NCBI RefSeq assembly: GCF_005233835.1
Contig: NZ_SZQA01000002.1
Span: forward strand, 1 to 64,000
Source of the DNA: Herbidospora galbida
GTDB lineage: Bacteria; Actinomycetota; Actinomycetes; Streptosporangiales; Streptosporangiaceae
DNA: 64,000 bases
Direction: 5' to 3'
Shown: positions 19,326 through 26,498 of the stretch, one piece after another
How the letters are laid out: the number at the start of each line of letters is the position of its first letter
Numbering within the stretch: position 1 is the stretch's first letter
Translations under genes and position numbers: made by a program
The notes under the pieces: model-generated
Databases searched by the model: none
What the model was told of the DNA's origin: nothing
What the model saw: the letters and a program-made list of their open reading frames with translations, nothing else

Positions 19326-20903
19326 TTAGTGGCGGTGCTGCCAGCGCGGAACGGGGCGCAGCCGGGTCAGCACCAGCGCCACGGCCGCGGCCATGACCGG
19401 GACGCACATCGCGGTGAGCCAGCTCGTCATGGCCATGTGCCTGACCGTCTCGACCCGGCCGTGGACGAGCACGACCACGGCGAACTGGGCCAGCGCGGCC
19501 AGCGGCAGGATCGCCGCCAGGCGTCCCATCGTCTTCTCCGACGGGGTCAGGGAGCGGCGGCGTACCACCAGATACCCGGCGCCGGCCGTGGCGATCCAGA
19601 GCACCAGCACCAGCAGCGGGCCCTTGCGGAAGACCTCCCAGATCGTCGAGTAGACGGCGACCCGGTGCTCCTGCTCGCCTTCCGGCTTCCCGGCGCCCTC
19701 CGGGTAGGAGCCCAGGTAGTGGGGGCGGAGCCCGGCGACGCCCTGGAACCCCCATCCGACGGTACGGACGGCGTGCCACGGATGCGTCGCGTAGAACCCG
19801 GCGACCCGGAGGGGGGAGGGGTGGGCGGTGCGGTGGTACCTGTCGGCGAGGGCCGCCCACGTGGGGTGCTCGCGGGGCAGTCCGGCGGCGGGGGCGAGCT
19901 CCGGGTCGAGGCCCAGCGAGGTGAGGTCGGCGGCGGCGGTCGGGTCGTCGTACAGGATGGTCTCGAACACGGCGCCGCGGTCGTCGAACCTGGCCTCGGT
20001 GGCGGTGTGGAAGACGCCGAGCCCGGCGATCCAGGTGGCCACCATCAGCGCCACGACGCGGCGGCCCCGCACCCAGAGCAGCGCGAACCCGATCACGGGC
20101 ACGAACGTCACATACTCCGGCCGCGCCCCGACCAGCAGCAGCGCCGGGACCGCCGTCGCCAGCACCCTCGGCGCCGTCGGCCGCTCCCACAGCAGCAGCA
20201 GCGCCACGACCAGGAACCCGGCCGCCACGAGCGCGGTCGGCTCGGCGTAGGGGGAGACGAGATAGCCGGCGAACCCGGCGTCGGCGTAGAGGAGCCCGAC
20301 CGCCGAGGCGAACCCGGCCCGGAACAGCGGCCGCCCCGGCGTGACCGCCACGAGCAGCCCGCAGACCACGCCGACGAGCAGCGCGAACAGCACCCCGAGC
20401 GCCCGCAGGTCGAGCGCGCCGGGGTAGCCGAGCAGCGGCGTCAGCCACCTCCCGGCGGCCTGCGTGAGCAGGGCGGTCGAGAACTCGGGCGGGCAGGTCT
20501 CACCCGTCCACGCGTGCGAGGTCCAGATCGGCTGTACGTGCTCCCACCCGACCAGCGCGGGGTTCCGGAAGTTGGCCAGCCCGAGCCGGCACGGCAGGTT
20601 CTCCCCGAACCCGGCGAGGCCGACAGGTCCCCCGAGGAACAGCCGGACCTGCATGACGGCCGCCCACACGACCCCGACCACCACCGCCACCAGCGGATGA
20701 CGCCGAATCCCCGCCCGCCGAGCCCGCTTCTCGGCAGGTTCTCCGGCGTGCGTCGTGGCGCCGGAATCGGGCGCGGCCACGGACGCCGGTCGCCGATGAG
20801 ACCTCTCCTTCCACGGCCACCAACGGTGCTTCGTCGAGCCCGGCTCTTCGGGGAACCGGTCGCCCCACGCCATGGGGCCCGGGTCCTTCTGGCCGAGGGT
20901 CAC
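19326..20903 (-). CDS. Polytopic membrane protein, possible GT-C-type glycosyltransferase
   Basis: A 525-residue integral membrane protein starting at GTG 20903, which overlaps the stop of the lipoprotein gene (GTGA). After a basic cytoplasmic N-terminus of about 65 residues there are roughly ten hydrophobic helices. A large loop of about 150 residues lies before the last helices and contains aromatic and Asp/Glu residues. This layout resembles actinobacterial GT-C or mannosyltransferase-like membrane proteins, but no defining catalytic motif is clear. It belongs to the exosortase neighbourhood and may build or export an envelope glycan; this is inference. Confidence 0.7.
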   Translation of the reverse strand: MTLGQKDPGPMAWGDRFPEEPGSTKHRWWPWKERSHRRPASVAAPDSGATTHAGEPAEKRARRAGIRRHPLVAVVVGVVWAAVMQVRLFLGGPVGLAGFGENLPCRLGLANFRNPALVGWEHVQPIWTSHAWTGETCPPEFSTALLTQAAGRWLTPLLGYPGALDLRALGVLFALLVGVVCGLLVAVTPGRPLFRAGFASAVGLLYADAGFAGYLVSPYAEPTALVAAGFLVVALLLLWERPTAPRVLATAVPALLLVGARPEYVTFVPVIGFALLWVRGRRVVALMVATWIAGLGVFHTATEARFDDRGAVFETILYDDPTAAADLTSLGLDPELAPAAGLPREHPTWAALADRYHRTAHPSPLRVAGFYATHPWHAVRTVGWGFQGVAGLRPHYLGSYPEGAGKPEGEQEHRVAVYSTIWEVFRKGPLLVLVLWIATAGAGYLVVRRRSLTPSEKTMGRLAAILPLAALAQFAVVVLVHGRVETVRHMAMTSWLTAMCVPVMAAAVALVLTRLRPVPRWQHRH

Positions 20904-21613
20904 GCCGCCATCCCCTCGCGCAGGGTCCCGACGGTGATGCGGTGGTTCTCCTGGCCCACCCAGCACGACCGGTCGGGGCCGAGCCGGATCCGCAGGCCCC
21001 GCAGCCGCCCGGCGAACATCGCCGCGTTGGCGCGGCAGCGGTTCCTGGTCAGGCCCTGCGGCTCGACCCACTCCCACTCGTGCGGGAGGGCGCACTGGAC
21101 GTCGCGGCCCTCCAGGTTGCAGCGGCGGATGGCCGCCGACTCGGGGCGGTTCATGATGCCGCGCAGCGGGGCCGTCAGGACCGGGCCGCCGTTCGGGTGC
21201 GTCGTCGGGACCAGCAGGTCGCAGCGGAGGGTGCGGTCGCCGGCCGCCCACTCGTCGGGGGTCGGGACCTTGCCCCAGACCGAGACGCCCCACTGGGCGT
21301 CGTGCGGGCCGGCGGCCAGGTAGGGGCGGATCGGACGGTAGTCGCAGCCCGCCGTGACCATCGGGACCAGCAGCTCGTGCGGGGGCCGGATCGGGGTGTC
21401 GGCCATGGGGCCGGTCAGCTGGGTGACCAGGTAGGTCTCCGTCTGGTGGGGCTGGGTGCACGGTACGGGTGGCCGGACGTCGCTCAGGGCGTACAGCTCC
21501 TCCGGCTGGGACATCACGTGACAGCTGCCGACGGGCATGGCCGCGCTCGGGTGCGTGGTCGCCGGGGCGGCGCACGCCGTCGCGAACAGGAGAAGCGCCA
21601 AGGTCTTGCCCAC
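20900..21613 (-). CDS. Septum-formation-domain lipoprotein
   Basis: A 237-residue secreted protein. The hydrophobic N-terminus ends with FATAC, an atypical lipobox (Ala at -3), so lipid attachment at Cys14 is likely but not certain. The mature region resembles the actinobacterial septum-formation (Septum_form) domain: pairs of Cys, a VPCTQPHQTE segment near 51-60, and a second Cys set near 162-170. It is translationally coupled to the membrane protein downstream. The family name is historical and says little about activity. Confidence 0.7.
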   Translation of the reverse strand: MGKTLALLLFATACAAPATTHPSAAMPVGSCHVMSQPEELYALSDVRPPVPCTQPHQTETYLVTQLTGPMADTPIRPPHELLVPMVTAGCDYRPIRPYLAAGPHDAQWGVSVWGKVPTPDEWAAGDRTLRCDLLVPTTHPNGGPVLTAPLRGIMNRPESAAIRRCNLEGRDVQCALPHEWEWVEPQGLTRNRCRANAAMFAGRLRGLRIRLGPDRSCWVGQENHRITVGTLREGMAA

Positions 21614-21782
21614 GGGACCTCCTCGGGGGCGTCAGAGAAAACTCGCGGCACCGTAACAAGCAGACCAGTCCCGGGGCGCGCGGGCGCGCGGTGACTGACC
21701 CTGCCGAGTGAGCCGTCACGCGCGGCGGAGGTGGCCGGACCTGAGCGAGGGCTAGGTTGCAGGTCGTTCAAGAGGGGGGAAC

Positions 21783-22286
21783 ATGGCCGTTCGGGTGGCC
21801 CTTTCGGGGGTGCTGGGGGTGCTGCTCCTGGCGGTGCTGCTGGTCGACGACCGGGTGCGGGGCTGGGAGGCGGTGCTGGCCTCCCACGTGGTCGCGCTGG
21901 TGGCGCGGACCGAGACGGCGGTCAACTCGGTGATGGCGATCCTGTCGTTCAACGAGGAGACCGGTGGCGCGGTCGGGCTGCAGATCTCGCCCGAGTGCAC
22001 GTCCGGGTTCCTGATCGTGCCGCTGCTCGGGGTCACGATCCTGATCCTGTGGCTGTCGCGGCGGGCGGGCGTCTGGCCGCTGGTCGCGCTGGCCGTGGCC
22101 GTGGCGGTGCTGTTCGCGAGCAACCAGGTGCGCATCCTGGCCGTCGTGGTGCTGATCAAGGGGCTGGGCTTCGAGCCCGGTTACTACTGGGGGCACACCA
22201 TGGTCGGCTCGGTGATCAGCGTGTTCGGCATCGGGGCGGCGCTGGTGGCGTACACGCTGCTGACGATGCGGGGGGTGCGGCGCTGA
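21783..22286 (+). CDS. Exosortase/archaeosortase family protein (exosortase P-like)
   Basis: A 167-residue multi-pass membrane transpeptidase-like protein. All three invariant exosortase residues are present: Cys72 in the PECTSGF motif, Arg117 in NQVRIL, and His138 in WGHTMVG. The family cleaves C-terminal sorting signals of exported proteins at the outer face of the membrane and transfers them to an unidentified partner. AGAGGGGGG precedes ATG 21783. Its stop overlaps the ATG of the GT2 gene by one base, so both proteins are made together. The likely substrate is the choice-of-anchor-P protein at 25742. The subtype label P is from memory of this gene association. Confidence 0.9.
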   Translation: MAVRVALSGVLGVLLLAVLLVDDRVRGWEAVLASHVVALVARTETAVNSVMAILSFNEETGGAVGLQISPECTSGFLIVPLLGVTILILWLSRRAGVWPLVALAVAVAVLFASNQVRILAVVVLIKGLGFEPGYYWGHTMVGSVISVFGIGAALVAYTLLTMRGVRR

Positions 22287-23653
22287 TGGGGTATCTGCTC
22301 GGGTTGACCCAGGCGTTCGCGCTGTTCCTCAGCGTCACCTTCCTCACCTACGTCCTGACGATCGTCCGGCCCTATCTGCGGCAGCGGCCCGACCCGGCGG
22401 GGAACCCGGCGGCGTTCGAGTGGCACCTGTTCATCCCGTGCCGCGACGAGGCCGCCGTCATCGGGCCGACGCTGCGCTACCTGCGCGAGCGGTTCTCCCA
22501 CGTCAACGTGTGGGTGGTCGACGACGCCTCCGACGACGACACGGCCCGCATCGTCGAGGGGATCGCGCGCGACGACGCCCGGATCCACCTGGTCACCCGC
22601 GAGCGCCCGGAGGCGCGGACCGGCAAGGGCGACGCCCTCAACGCCGCCTACCGCGCGCTCGACGACTTCCTCCCGCCGGACGCCGACCGGACCCGGCACG
22701 TGGTCTGCGTACTGGACGCCGACGGGCGGCCCGCCCCGAACATGCTGAGCGTGTGCGCCGGCGAGAAGCTGTTCGCCGACCCGGCGATCGGGGCCGTCCA
22801 GATCGACGTGTGGATGATCAACCGCGACGACCGCACCCCGTGCCCGGAGCGCGGCCGGTTCAGGAACGCGTTCGGGCGGCTGCTGGTGCGGATGCAGGAC
22901 CTGGAGTTCCGCGGCCCGATCTCGGCGATCCAGCTCGGCCGGCGGCGCAGCGGCACGGTCGCGATGGGCGGCAACGGCCAGTTCACCCGGCTGAGCGCGC
23001 TCGACAAGGTCGCGAGCGGCGGGGAGGGGCCCTGGGGCGGCTCGCTGCTGGAGGACTTCGAGCTCGGCGTGCGGCTGCTGCTGGCGGGGGAGCGCAACGA
23101 GTACACCCCCGACACGTGGGTCGAGCAGGAGGGCCTCTGGTCGTTCCGGCGGCTCCTCACCCAGCGCACCCGCTGGGGTCAGGGCACCATGCAGTGCGCC
23201 AAGTACCTGCCGGAGATCTGGCGTTCGGCCCGGTTCAGCAGCCTCGGCGCGCTCGAAGTGCTCTACTACCTGTCGCAGCCGTGGATGCAGCTCCTCGGGA
23301 CGCTCGTCTACCCGATCCCGATGATCTATCTGGCCGGACGGCTGATCGCCGACCCGGCCGGGATGAGCTGGTGGCTGGTCGAGGGCGGCTGGATCCTGTT
23401 CGCCGTCTACGGCACCTTCGGCATTCTGCCGTTCCTCATCTGGGGGCCGCTTTACTGGTGGCGCTGCGAACCCCGGGTCGGACTCGGCAGAAGCCTGCTC
23501 TACGGGGTCGTGTACGCCTTCTACATTTACAATTTCTATCTCACGTCATGGCGGGCCTTCTGGCGGATCATTCGCGGCCGGAGCGGCTGGGCGAAAACCC
23601 GGAGAAACGCCGAGACCCATGTCGCGGGCGCGCCCGTGGCCCGGGAGAGGTGA
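22286..23653 (+). CDS. Processive family 2 glycosyltransferase, membrane-bound
   Basis: A 455-residue enzyme with an N-terminal membrane helix, a cytoplasmic GT2 domain and three to four C-terminal helices. This is the topology of cellulose/hyaluronan-synthase-like polymerases. Catalytic motifs are Asp79-Asp80 (VVDDASDD), Asp144-Ala-Asp146, the base pair Glu256-Asp257 in LLEDFELG, and QRTRW at 293-297 for acceptor and product binding. It would polymerise or transfer a UDP-sugar through the membrane. Coupling to the exosortase suggests that the glycan is the partner to which sorted proteins are joined; the UDP-GlcNAc epimerase nearby may supply the donor sugar. That link is inference. Confidence 0.88.
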   Translation: MGYLLGLTQAFALFLSVTFLTYVLTIVRPYLRQRPDPAGNPAAFEWHLFIPCRDEAAVIGPTLRYLRERFSHVNVWVVDDASDDDTARIVEGIARDDARIHLVTRERPEARTGKGDALNAAYRALDDFLPPDADRTRHVVCVLDADGRPAPNMLSVCAGEKLFADPAIGAVQIDVWMINRDDRTPCPERGRFRNAFGRLLVRMQDLEFRGPISAIQLGRRRSGTVAMGGNGQFTRLSALDKVASGGEGPWGGSLLEDFELGVRLLLAGERNEYTPDTWVEQEGLWSFRRLLTQRTRWGQGTMQCAKYLPEIWRSARFSSLGALEVLYYLSQPWMQLLGTLVYPIPMIYLAGRLIADPAGMSWWLVEGGWILFAVYGTFGILPFLIWGPLYWWRCEPRVGLGRSLLYGVVYAFYIYNFYLTSWRAFWRIIRGRSGWAKTRRNAETHVAGAPVARER

Positions 23654-23664
23654 ATTCCCGGGCC
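23638..23664. terminator. Hairpin between converging GT2 and LPFTG genes
   Basis: Perfect 8-base inverted repeat GGCCCGGG (23638-23645) and CCCGGGCC (23657-23664) enclosing the GT2 stop codon and followed by ATTTC. It sits between two converging genes and probably terminates transcription; the poor T-run lowers certainty. Confidence 0.55.
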
Positions 23665-23674
23665 ATTTCGGCGG

Positions 23675-23830
23675 CTATCGCACCTTATGCATTCTGAACA
23701 GCAGCGCGCCGCCCACGATGAGCACGGCCGCCAGCGCGATGATCACCGCCAGGTGAATTCCGGTGAACGGCAGAACGGTCAACGGGACACCGGTCTGCCA
23801 GCGGGGACCGTGCCCCCAGGATCCGTACAC
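23675..23830 (-). CDS. 51-residue LPFTG sorting-signal micro-protein
   Basis: This short gene lies between the GT2 and the epimerase genes. GTG 23830 is preceded by GAGG at a 7-base distance, overlapping the epimerase stop. The protein is a 20-residue polar head rich in Gly, Trp and His (SWGHGPRWQTG), the pentapeptide LPFTG at residues 20-24, a 21-residue hydrophobic helix, and a basic tail (FRMHKVR). This is exactly the three-part architecture of a C-terminal cell-wall sorting signal, but with almost no protein in front of it and no separate signal peptide. It is in the same frame as the epimerase, three codons after its TGA. No sortase gene is in the window; the exosortase next door is a candidate processing enzyme. 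Function unknown. Confidence 0.72.
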   Translation of the reverse strand: MYGSWGHGPRWQTGVPLTVLPFTGIHLAVIIALAAVLIVGGALLFRMHKVR

Positions 23831-23839
23831 AATGACACC

Positions 23840-24916
23840 TCAGTTCTCGGAATGGATGAGTTCGGCGCACGCCCTCGCCACGCGGGCGGCGGCGTGGCCG
23901 TCGCCGTAGTGGCAGGGGGCGACGTGCCTGACCCGGCCGGCCACGGCCGACTGGAGGAACAGACCGGCGGTCTTGACGACCAGGTCCTCGTCGGTGCCCA
24001 CCAGGTGGGCCCGGCCGTCGTCGAGGGCCTCGACCCGTTCGGTCGCGTCGCGCATGACCAGCACCGGCAGGCCGAGCGCGGCGGCCTCCTCCTGGACGCC
24101 GCCCGAGTCGGTGATCGCCAGCGCGCTGACGGCCAGCAGCCGGGCGAACTCCCGGTAGGGCAGCGGTGGCACGCACCGGATGTTGGCCCGGGGCCGCACC
24201 ACCTGGTCGAACACCTGGCGTACCGCCGGGTTGAGATGGGTGGCGACGACGAAGTCGACGCCGGGATGACCGGCGGCGAGCCGGTCGGCGACGCGGGCGA
24301 CGCGCCGCATGGGCTCGCCCCACGACTCGCGCCGGTGCGCGGTGAGCACCACCAGCGGCCGGTCCCGGGGCGCGGGCCGGTCGGCCAGTACGGCGGCCAG
24401 CGCGTCTATCACCGTGTTCCCGGTGACCAGCACCCGGTCGGCCGGGATCCGCTCGGCGAGCAGGTTCGCGCGGGCCGAGGCGGTCGGCGCGAGGTGCAGG
24501 TCGGCCAGCGGCGCGATCAGCCGCCGGTTCACCTCCTCGGGGAACGGGGTGGCCCGGTGGCTGCGCAGCCCGGCCTCGACGTGCGCGACCGGAACCCGCC
24601 GCAGGTACGCCGCCAGCGCCCCGCCGAACGCCGACGTCGTATCCCCCTGGACGACGACGAGATCGGGCCTGAGCTGCTCGAACACCGCGTCGAGCCCGAG
24701 CACGACCTCGGCGGTCAGCACGGGCAGGGTGGCCGCCTCGCGGCGGAGCCCCCGGGAGACCTCGGCCCCGAACAGCGCGAGCACCTCGCCCACCACCGCG
24801 CCGTGCTGTCCGGTGTGGACCACGTCGACCTCGGCGAAGGCCCGCAGCGCCGGGACGACCGGCCCGAGCTTGATCGCCTCGGGCCGGGTGCCCACGACCA
24901 CGCAGACCCGCTTCAC
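23840..24916 (-). CDS. wecB: UDP-N-acetylglucosamine 2-epimerase (non-hydrolysing, WecB type)
   Basis: A 358-residue cytoplasmic enzyme interconverting UDP-GlcNAc and UDP-ManNAc. Family hallmarks are the N-terminal VVVGTRPEAIKL, HTGQHG, a VQGDTTSAF segment, HVEAGLRSH, and the C-terminal TDSGGVQEEAAALG that binds the sugar nucleotide. Start is GTG 24916, overlapping the stop of the response-regulator gene by four bases (GTGA). It probably supplies an activated amino sugar for the envelope glycan of this locus. Length and motifs are normal. Confidence 0.93.
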   Translation of the reverse strand: MKRVCVVVGTRPEAIKLGPVVPALRAFAEVDVVHTGQHGAVVGEVLALFGAEVSRGLRREAATLPVLTAEVVLGLDAVFEQLRPDLVVVQGDTTSAFGGALAAYLRRVPVAHVEAGLRSHRATPFPEEVNRRLIAPLADLHLAPTASARANLLAERIPADRVLVTGNTVIDALAAVLADRPAPRDRPLVVLTAHRRESWGEPMRRVARVADRLAAGHPGVDFVVATHLNPAVRQVFDQVVRPRANIRCVPPLPYREFARLLAVSALAITDSGGVQEEAAALGLPVLVMRDATERVEALDDGRAHLVGTDEDLVVKTAGLFLQSAVAGRVRHVAPCHYGDGHAAARVARACAELIHSEN

Positions 24917-25572
24917 CAGCCGCTCCCGGTCCGCGCGTCGCCGAGCACGACCGCGATGGCATGGGCCCGATCACGCGCGCCGATCTTGCGCAGGATCGAC
25001 TTGACGTGGGTCTTCACGGTCTCGTGGGCGATGCAGAGCCGCCCGGCGATGGCCCGGTTGTCGAGGCCCAGGATGATCTCCTCCAGCACCTCGTGCTCGC
25101 GCGGGCTGAGGTCGAACCGGGTGCGCCGGCCCCCGCGCCCGGCGGGCGACCGGCCGAGCCGGTCGTCGACGATGACCTGGCCCTCGGCCACCCGCTCCAG
25201 GTGGAACAGCAGGTCCTCCAGCGGCGAGGACTTCAGCAGGTACGCGTGCGCGCCCGCGTCGAGCGCCGCGGACGCCAGGTTGACGTCGTCGACCGAGGTG
25301 AGCACCACCGGCATCACGCCGGGATGCTCCAGGCCGATCCAGCGGCACAGTTCCAGGCCGCAGTCGTCGCCGATCCGCGTTTCGCAGATCACGATTTCCG
25401 GTATAAGCCGAGAAATCATCCGGCGGCCTTCCGCGCCGGTCGTGGCGGAGGCGGCGACCGTGAATGCGGGGGCCTGCCGGAGAAATGCGCGCAATGCGAG
25501 ATGTGCGAGCGGCCCTTCGTCGACGACGACGATTTGGCACGTTTCCCGGCGGACGGATCCGCGTGTCACCAT
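24913..25572 (-). CDS. LuxR-type response regulator with pseudo-receiver domain
   Basis: A 219-residue regulator with an N-terminal receiver domain (about 12-130) and a C-terminal LuxR/GerE helix-turn-helix (about 152-210, LSPREHEVLEEIILGLDNRAIAGRL then HETVKTHV). The acidic pair Asp18-Glu19 and the conserved Lys in LLKSS are kept. The phosphoacceptor Asp is replaced by Glu64 (IVICETRIGDD), so ordinary phosphorylation is impossible and the domain may be locked in an active-like state. AGGAG lies five bases before ATG 25572. It heads an operon with wecB and the LPFTG gene and is divergent from the anchor-P gene, which it may regulate. Confidence 0.88.
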   Translation of the reverse strand: MVTRGSVRRETCQIVVVDEGPLAHLALRAFLRQAPAFTVAASATTGAEGRRMISRLIPEIVICETRIGDDCGLELCRWIGLEHPGVMPVVLTSVDDVNLASAALDAGAHAYLLKSSPLEDLLFHLERVAEGQVIVDDRLGRSPAGRGGRRTRFDLSPREHEVLEEIILGLDNRAIAGRLCIAHETVKTHVKSILRKIGARDRAHAIAVVLGDARTGSGW

Positions 25573-25636
25573 TTCGGCTCCTGTTCTTCGACGCTCAATG
25601 TAACGAGCGAATCGAGGCGTTTAGGGGCCGCAACAC

Positions 25637-25652
25637 TCACTCTCTGGAGTGA
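25637..25652. promoter_or_regulatory. Palindrome upstream of the anchor-P gene and LuxR operon
   Basis: Perfect inverted repeat TCACTC-tctg-GAGTGA in the 169-base divergent intergenic region. Size and symmetry suit a LuxR/GerE-type dimer site for the adjacent regulator. Binding is inferred from position only. Confidence 0.5.
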
Positions 25653-25741
25653 ACTGACAGGTACCTTACTGTTTCCCGCTGGGCGCACGCATAACTTGGA
25701 GCATCATCGACTTATACGGGAAGCCCGCGGAGGGCCTGCAC

Positions 25742-26458
25742 ATGTTTCTCGGACGTACTTTCGCCATTTCCGTCGCGGCGGTGACGACGCTGCTCACGGG
25801 AATGACGAGCACGGTCCACGCGCGCAGCGACACGGTCAACGCCTACGGCGCGTCGATCAGCCTGCCGCTGGGCCTCGACTTCGGCCCCGCGCCGGAGGCC
25901 GACCTCGGCAACCAGAGCGCGTCGGTGGCGTCGATCGGCGTCGGGACCGTGTCGACCGGTGTCGTCGCGGTGGAGGTGGAGCAGAACACCACGGTCGGGA
26001 CCGAGGCGGCGCGGGCGTCGGTCGACGGCCTGAGCGCGACCCTGCTCGGCATCGGCGTCAGCGCGGGTTCCGTCCGGGCGGAGTGCACCGCGACCGCCGG
26101 CCTGCCGACGACGGGCTCGACGACGCTGGCCGACGCGCAGGTCCTCGGCGCCACCCTGGCCGGCAACCCGGCGGCGAACACCTTGATCCGGTTCCCGCCC
26201 GCGCTGCCGCTCATCGAGGTCCGCCTCAACGAGCAGATCACCAACGACGACGGCGGCCTGACCGTCCACGGCATGCGCATCCTGGCGCTGTCGGGCGTCG
26301 GCGACATCATCCTGAGCTCGGCGACCTGCGGCCCGGCCACTCTGGACCCGCCGAACCCGGTGCCGCTCGCCTCGGGCGCCGGCCTCTACCTGGCCCTCGG
26401 CCTCACCGCCGCCGCCGGCGGCACGCTGCTGCTGCGCCGCCGCCGTCAGCTGGTCTGA
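25742..26458 (+). CDS. Choice-of-anchor-P family exported protein, likely exosortase substrate
   Basis: A 238-residue secreted protein. The signal peptide covers about 1-28. The body is small-residue-rich and beta-type, with paired Cys (AECTATA and SATCGP) and the conserved segment VRLNEQ-x-TNDDGGLTVHGMRI, which I recognise from the choice-of-anchor-P family. The C-terminus is a sorting signal: a short NPVPLASG motif, a hydrophobic helix, then RRRRQLV. GGAGGG precedes the ATG. It is the best candidate substrate for the exosortase at 21783. A different motif (LPFTG) is used by the micro-protein of the same locus. Confidence 0.85.
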   Translation: MFLGRTFAISVAAVTTLLTGMTSTVHARSDTVNAYGASISLPLGLDFGPAPEADLGNQSASVASIGVGTVSTGVVAVEVEQNTTVGTEAARASVDGLSATLLGIGVSAGSVRAECTATAGLPTTGSTTLADAQVLGATLAGNPAANTLIRFPPALPLIEVRLNEQITNDDGGLTVHGMRILALSGVGDIILSSATCGPATLDPPNPVPLASGAGLYLALGLTAAAGGTLLLRRRRQLV

Positions 26459-26470
26459 CGCGTCGGGGTC

Positions 26471-26498
26471 CGCCCTCTATCGCCTCTGGTAGAGGGCG
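26471..26498. terminator. Bidirectional hairpin between anchor-P and GT-C genes
   Basis: A 9-base perfect inverted repeat, CGCCCTCTA (26471-26479) and TAGAGGGCG (26490-26498), just after the anchor-P stop. The minus-strand stop codon lies within the hairpin. No T-run follows, as is common in actinomycetes. Confidence 0.6.

Noticed and set aside
19249-20448. 399-codon alternative frame within the membrane-protein gene
   Set aside because: Arg/Ala/Gly-rich shadow frame. The chosen frame has continuous membrane helices and a coupled GTGA start.
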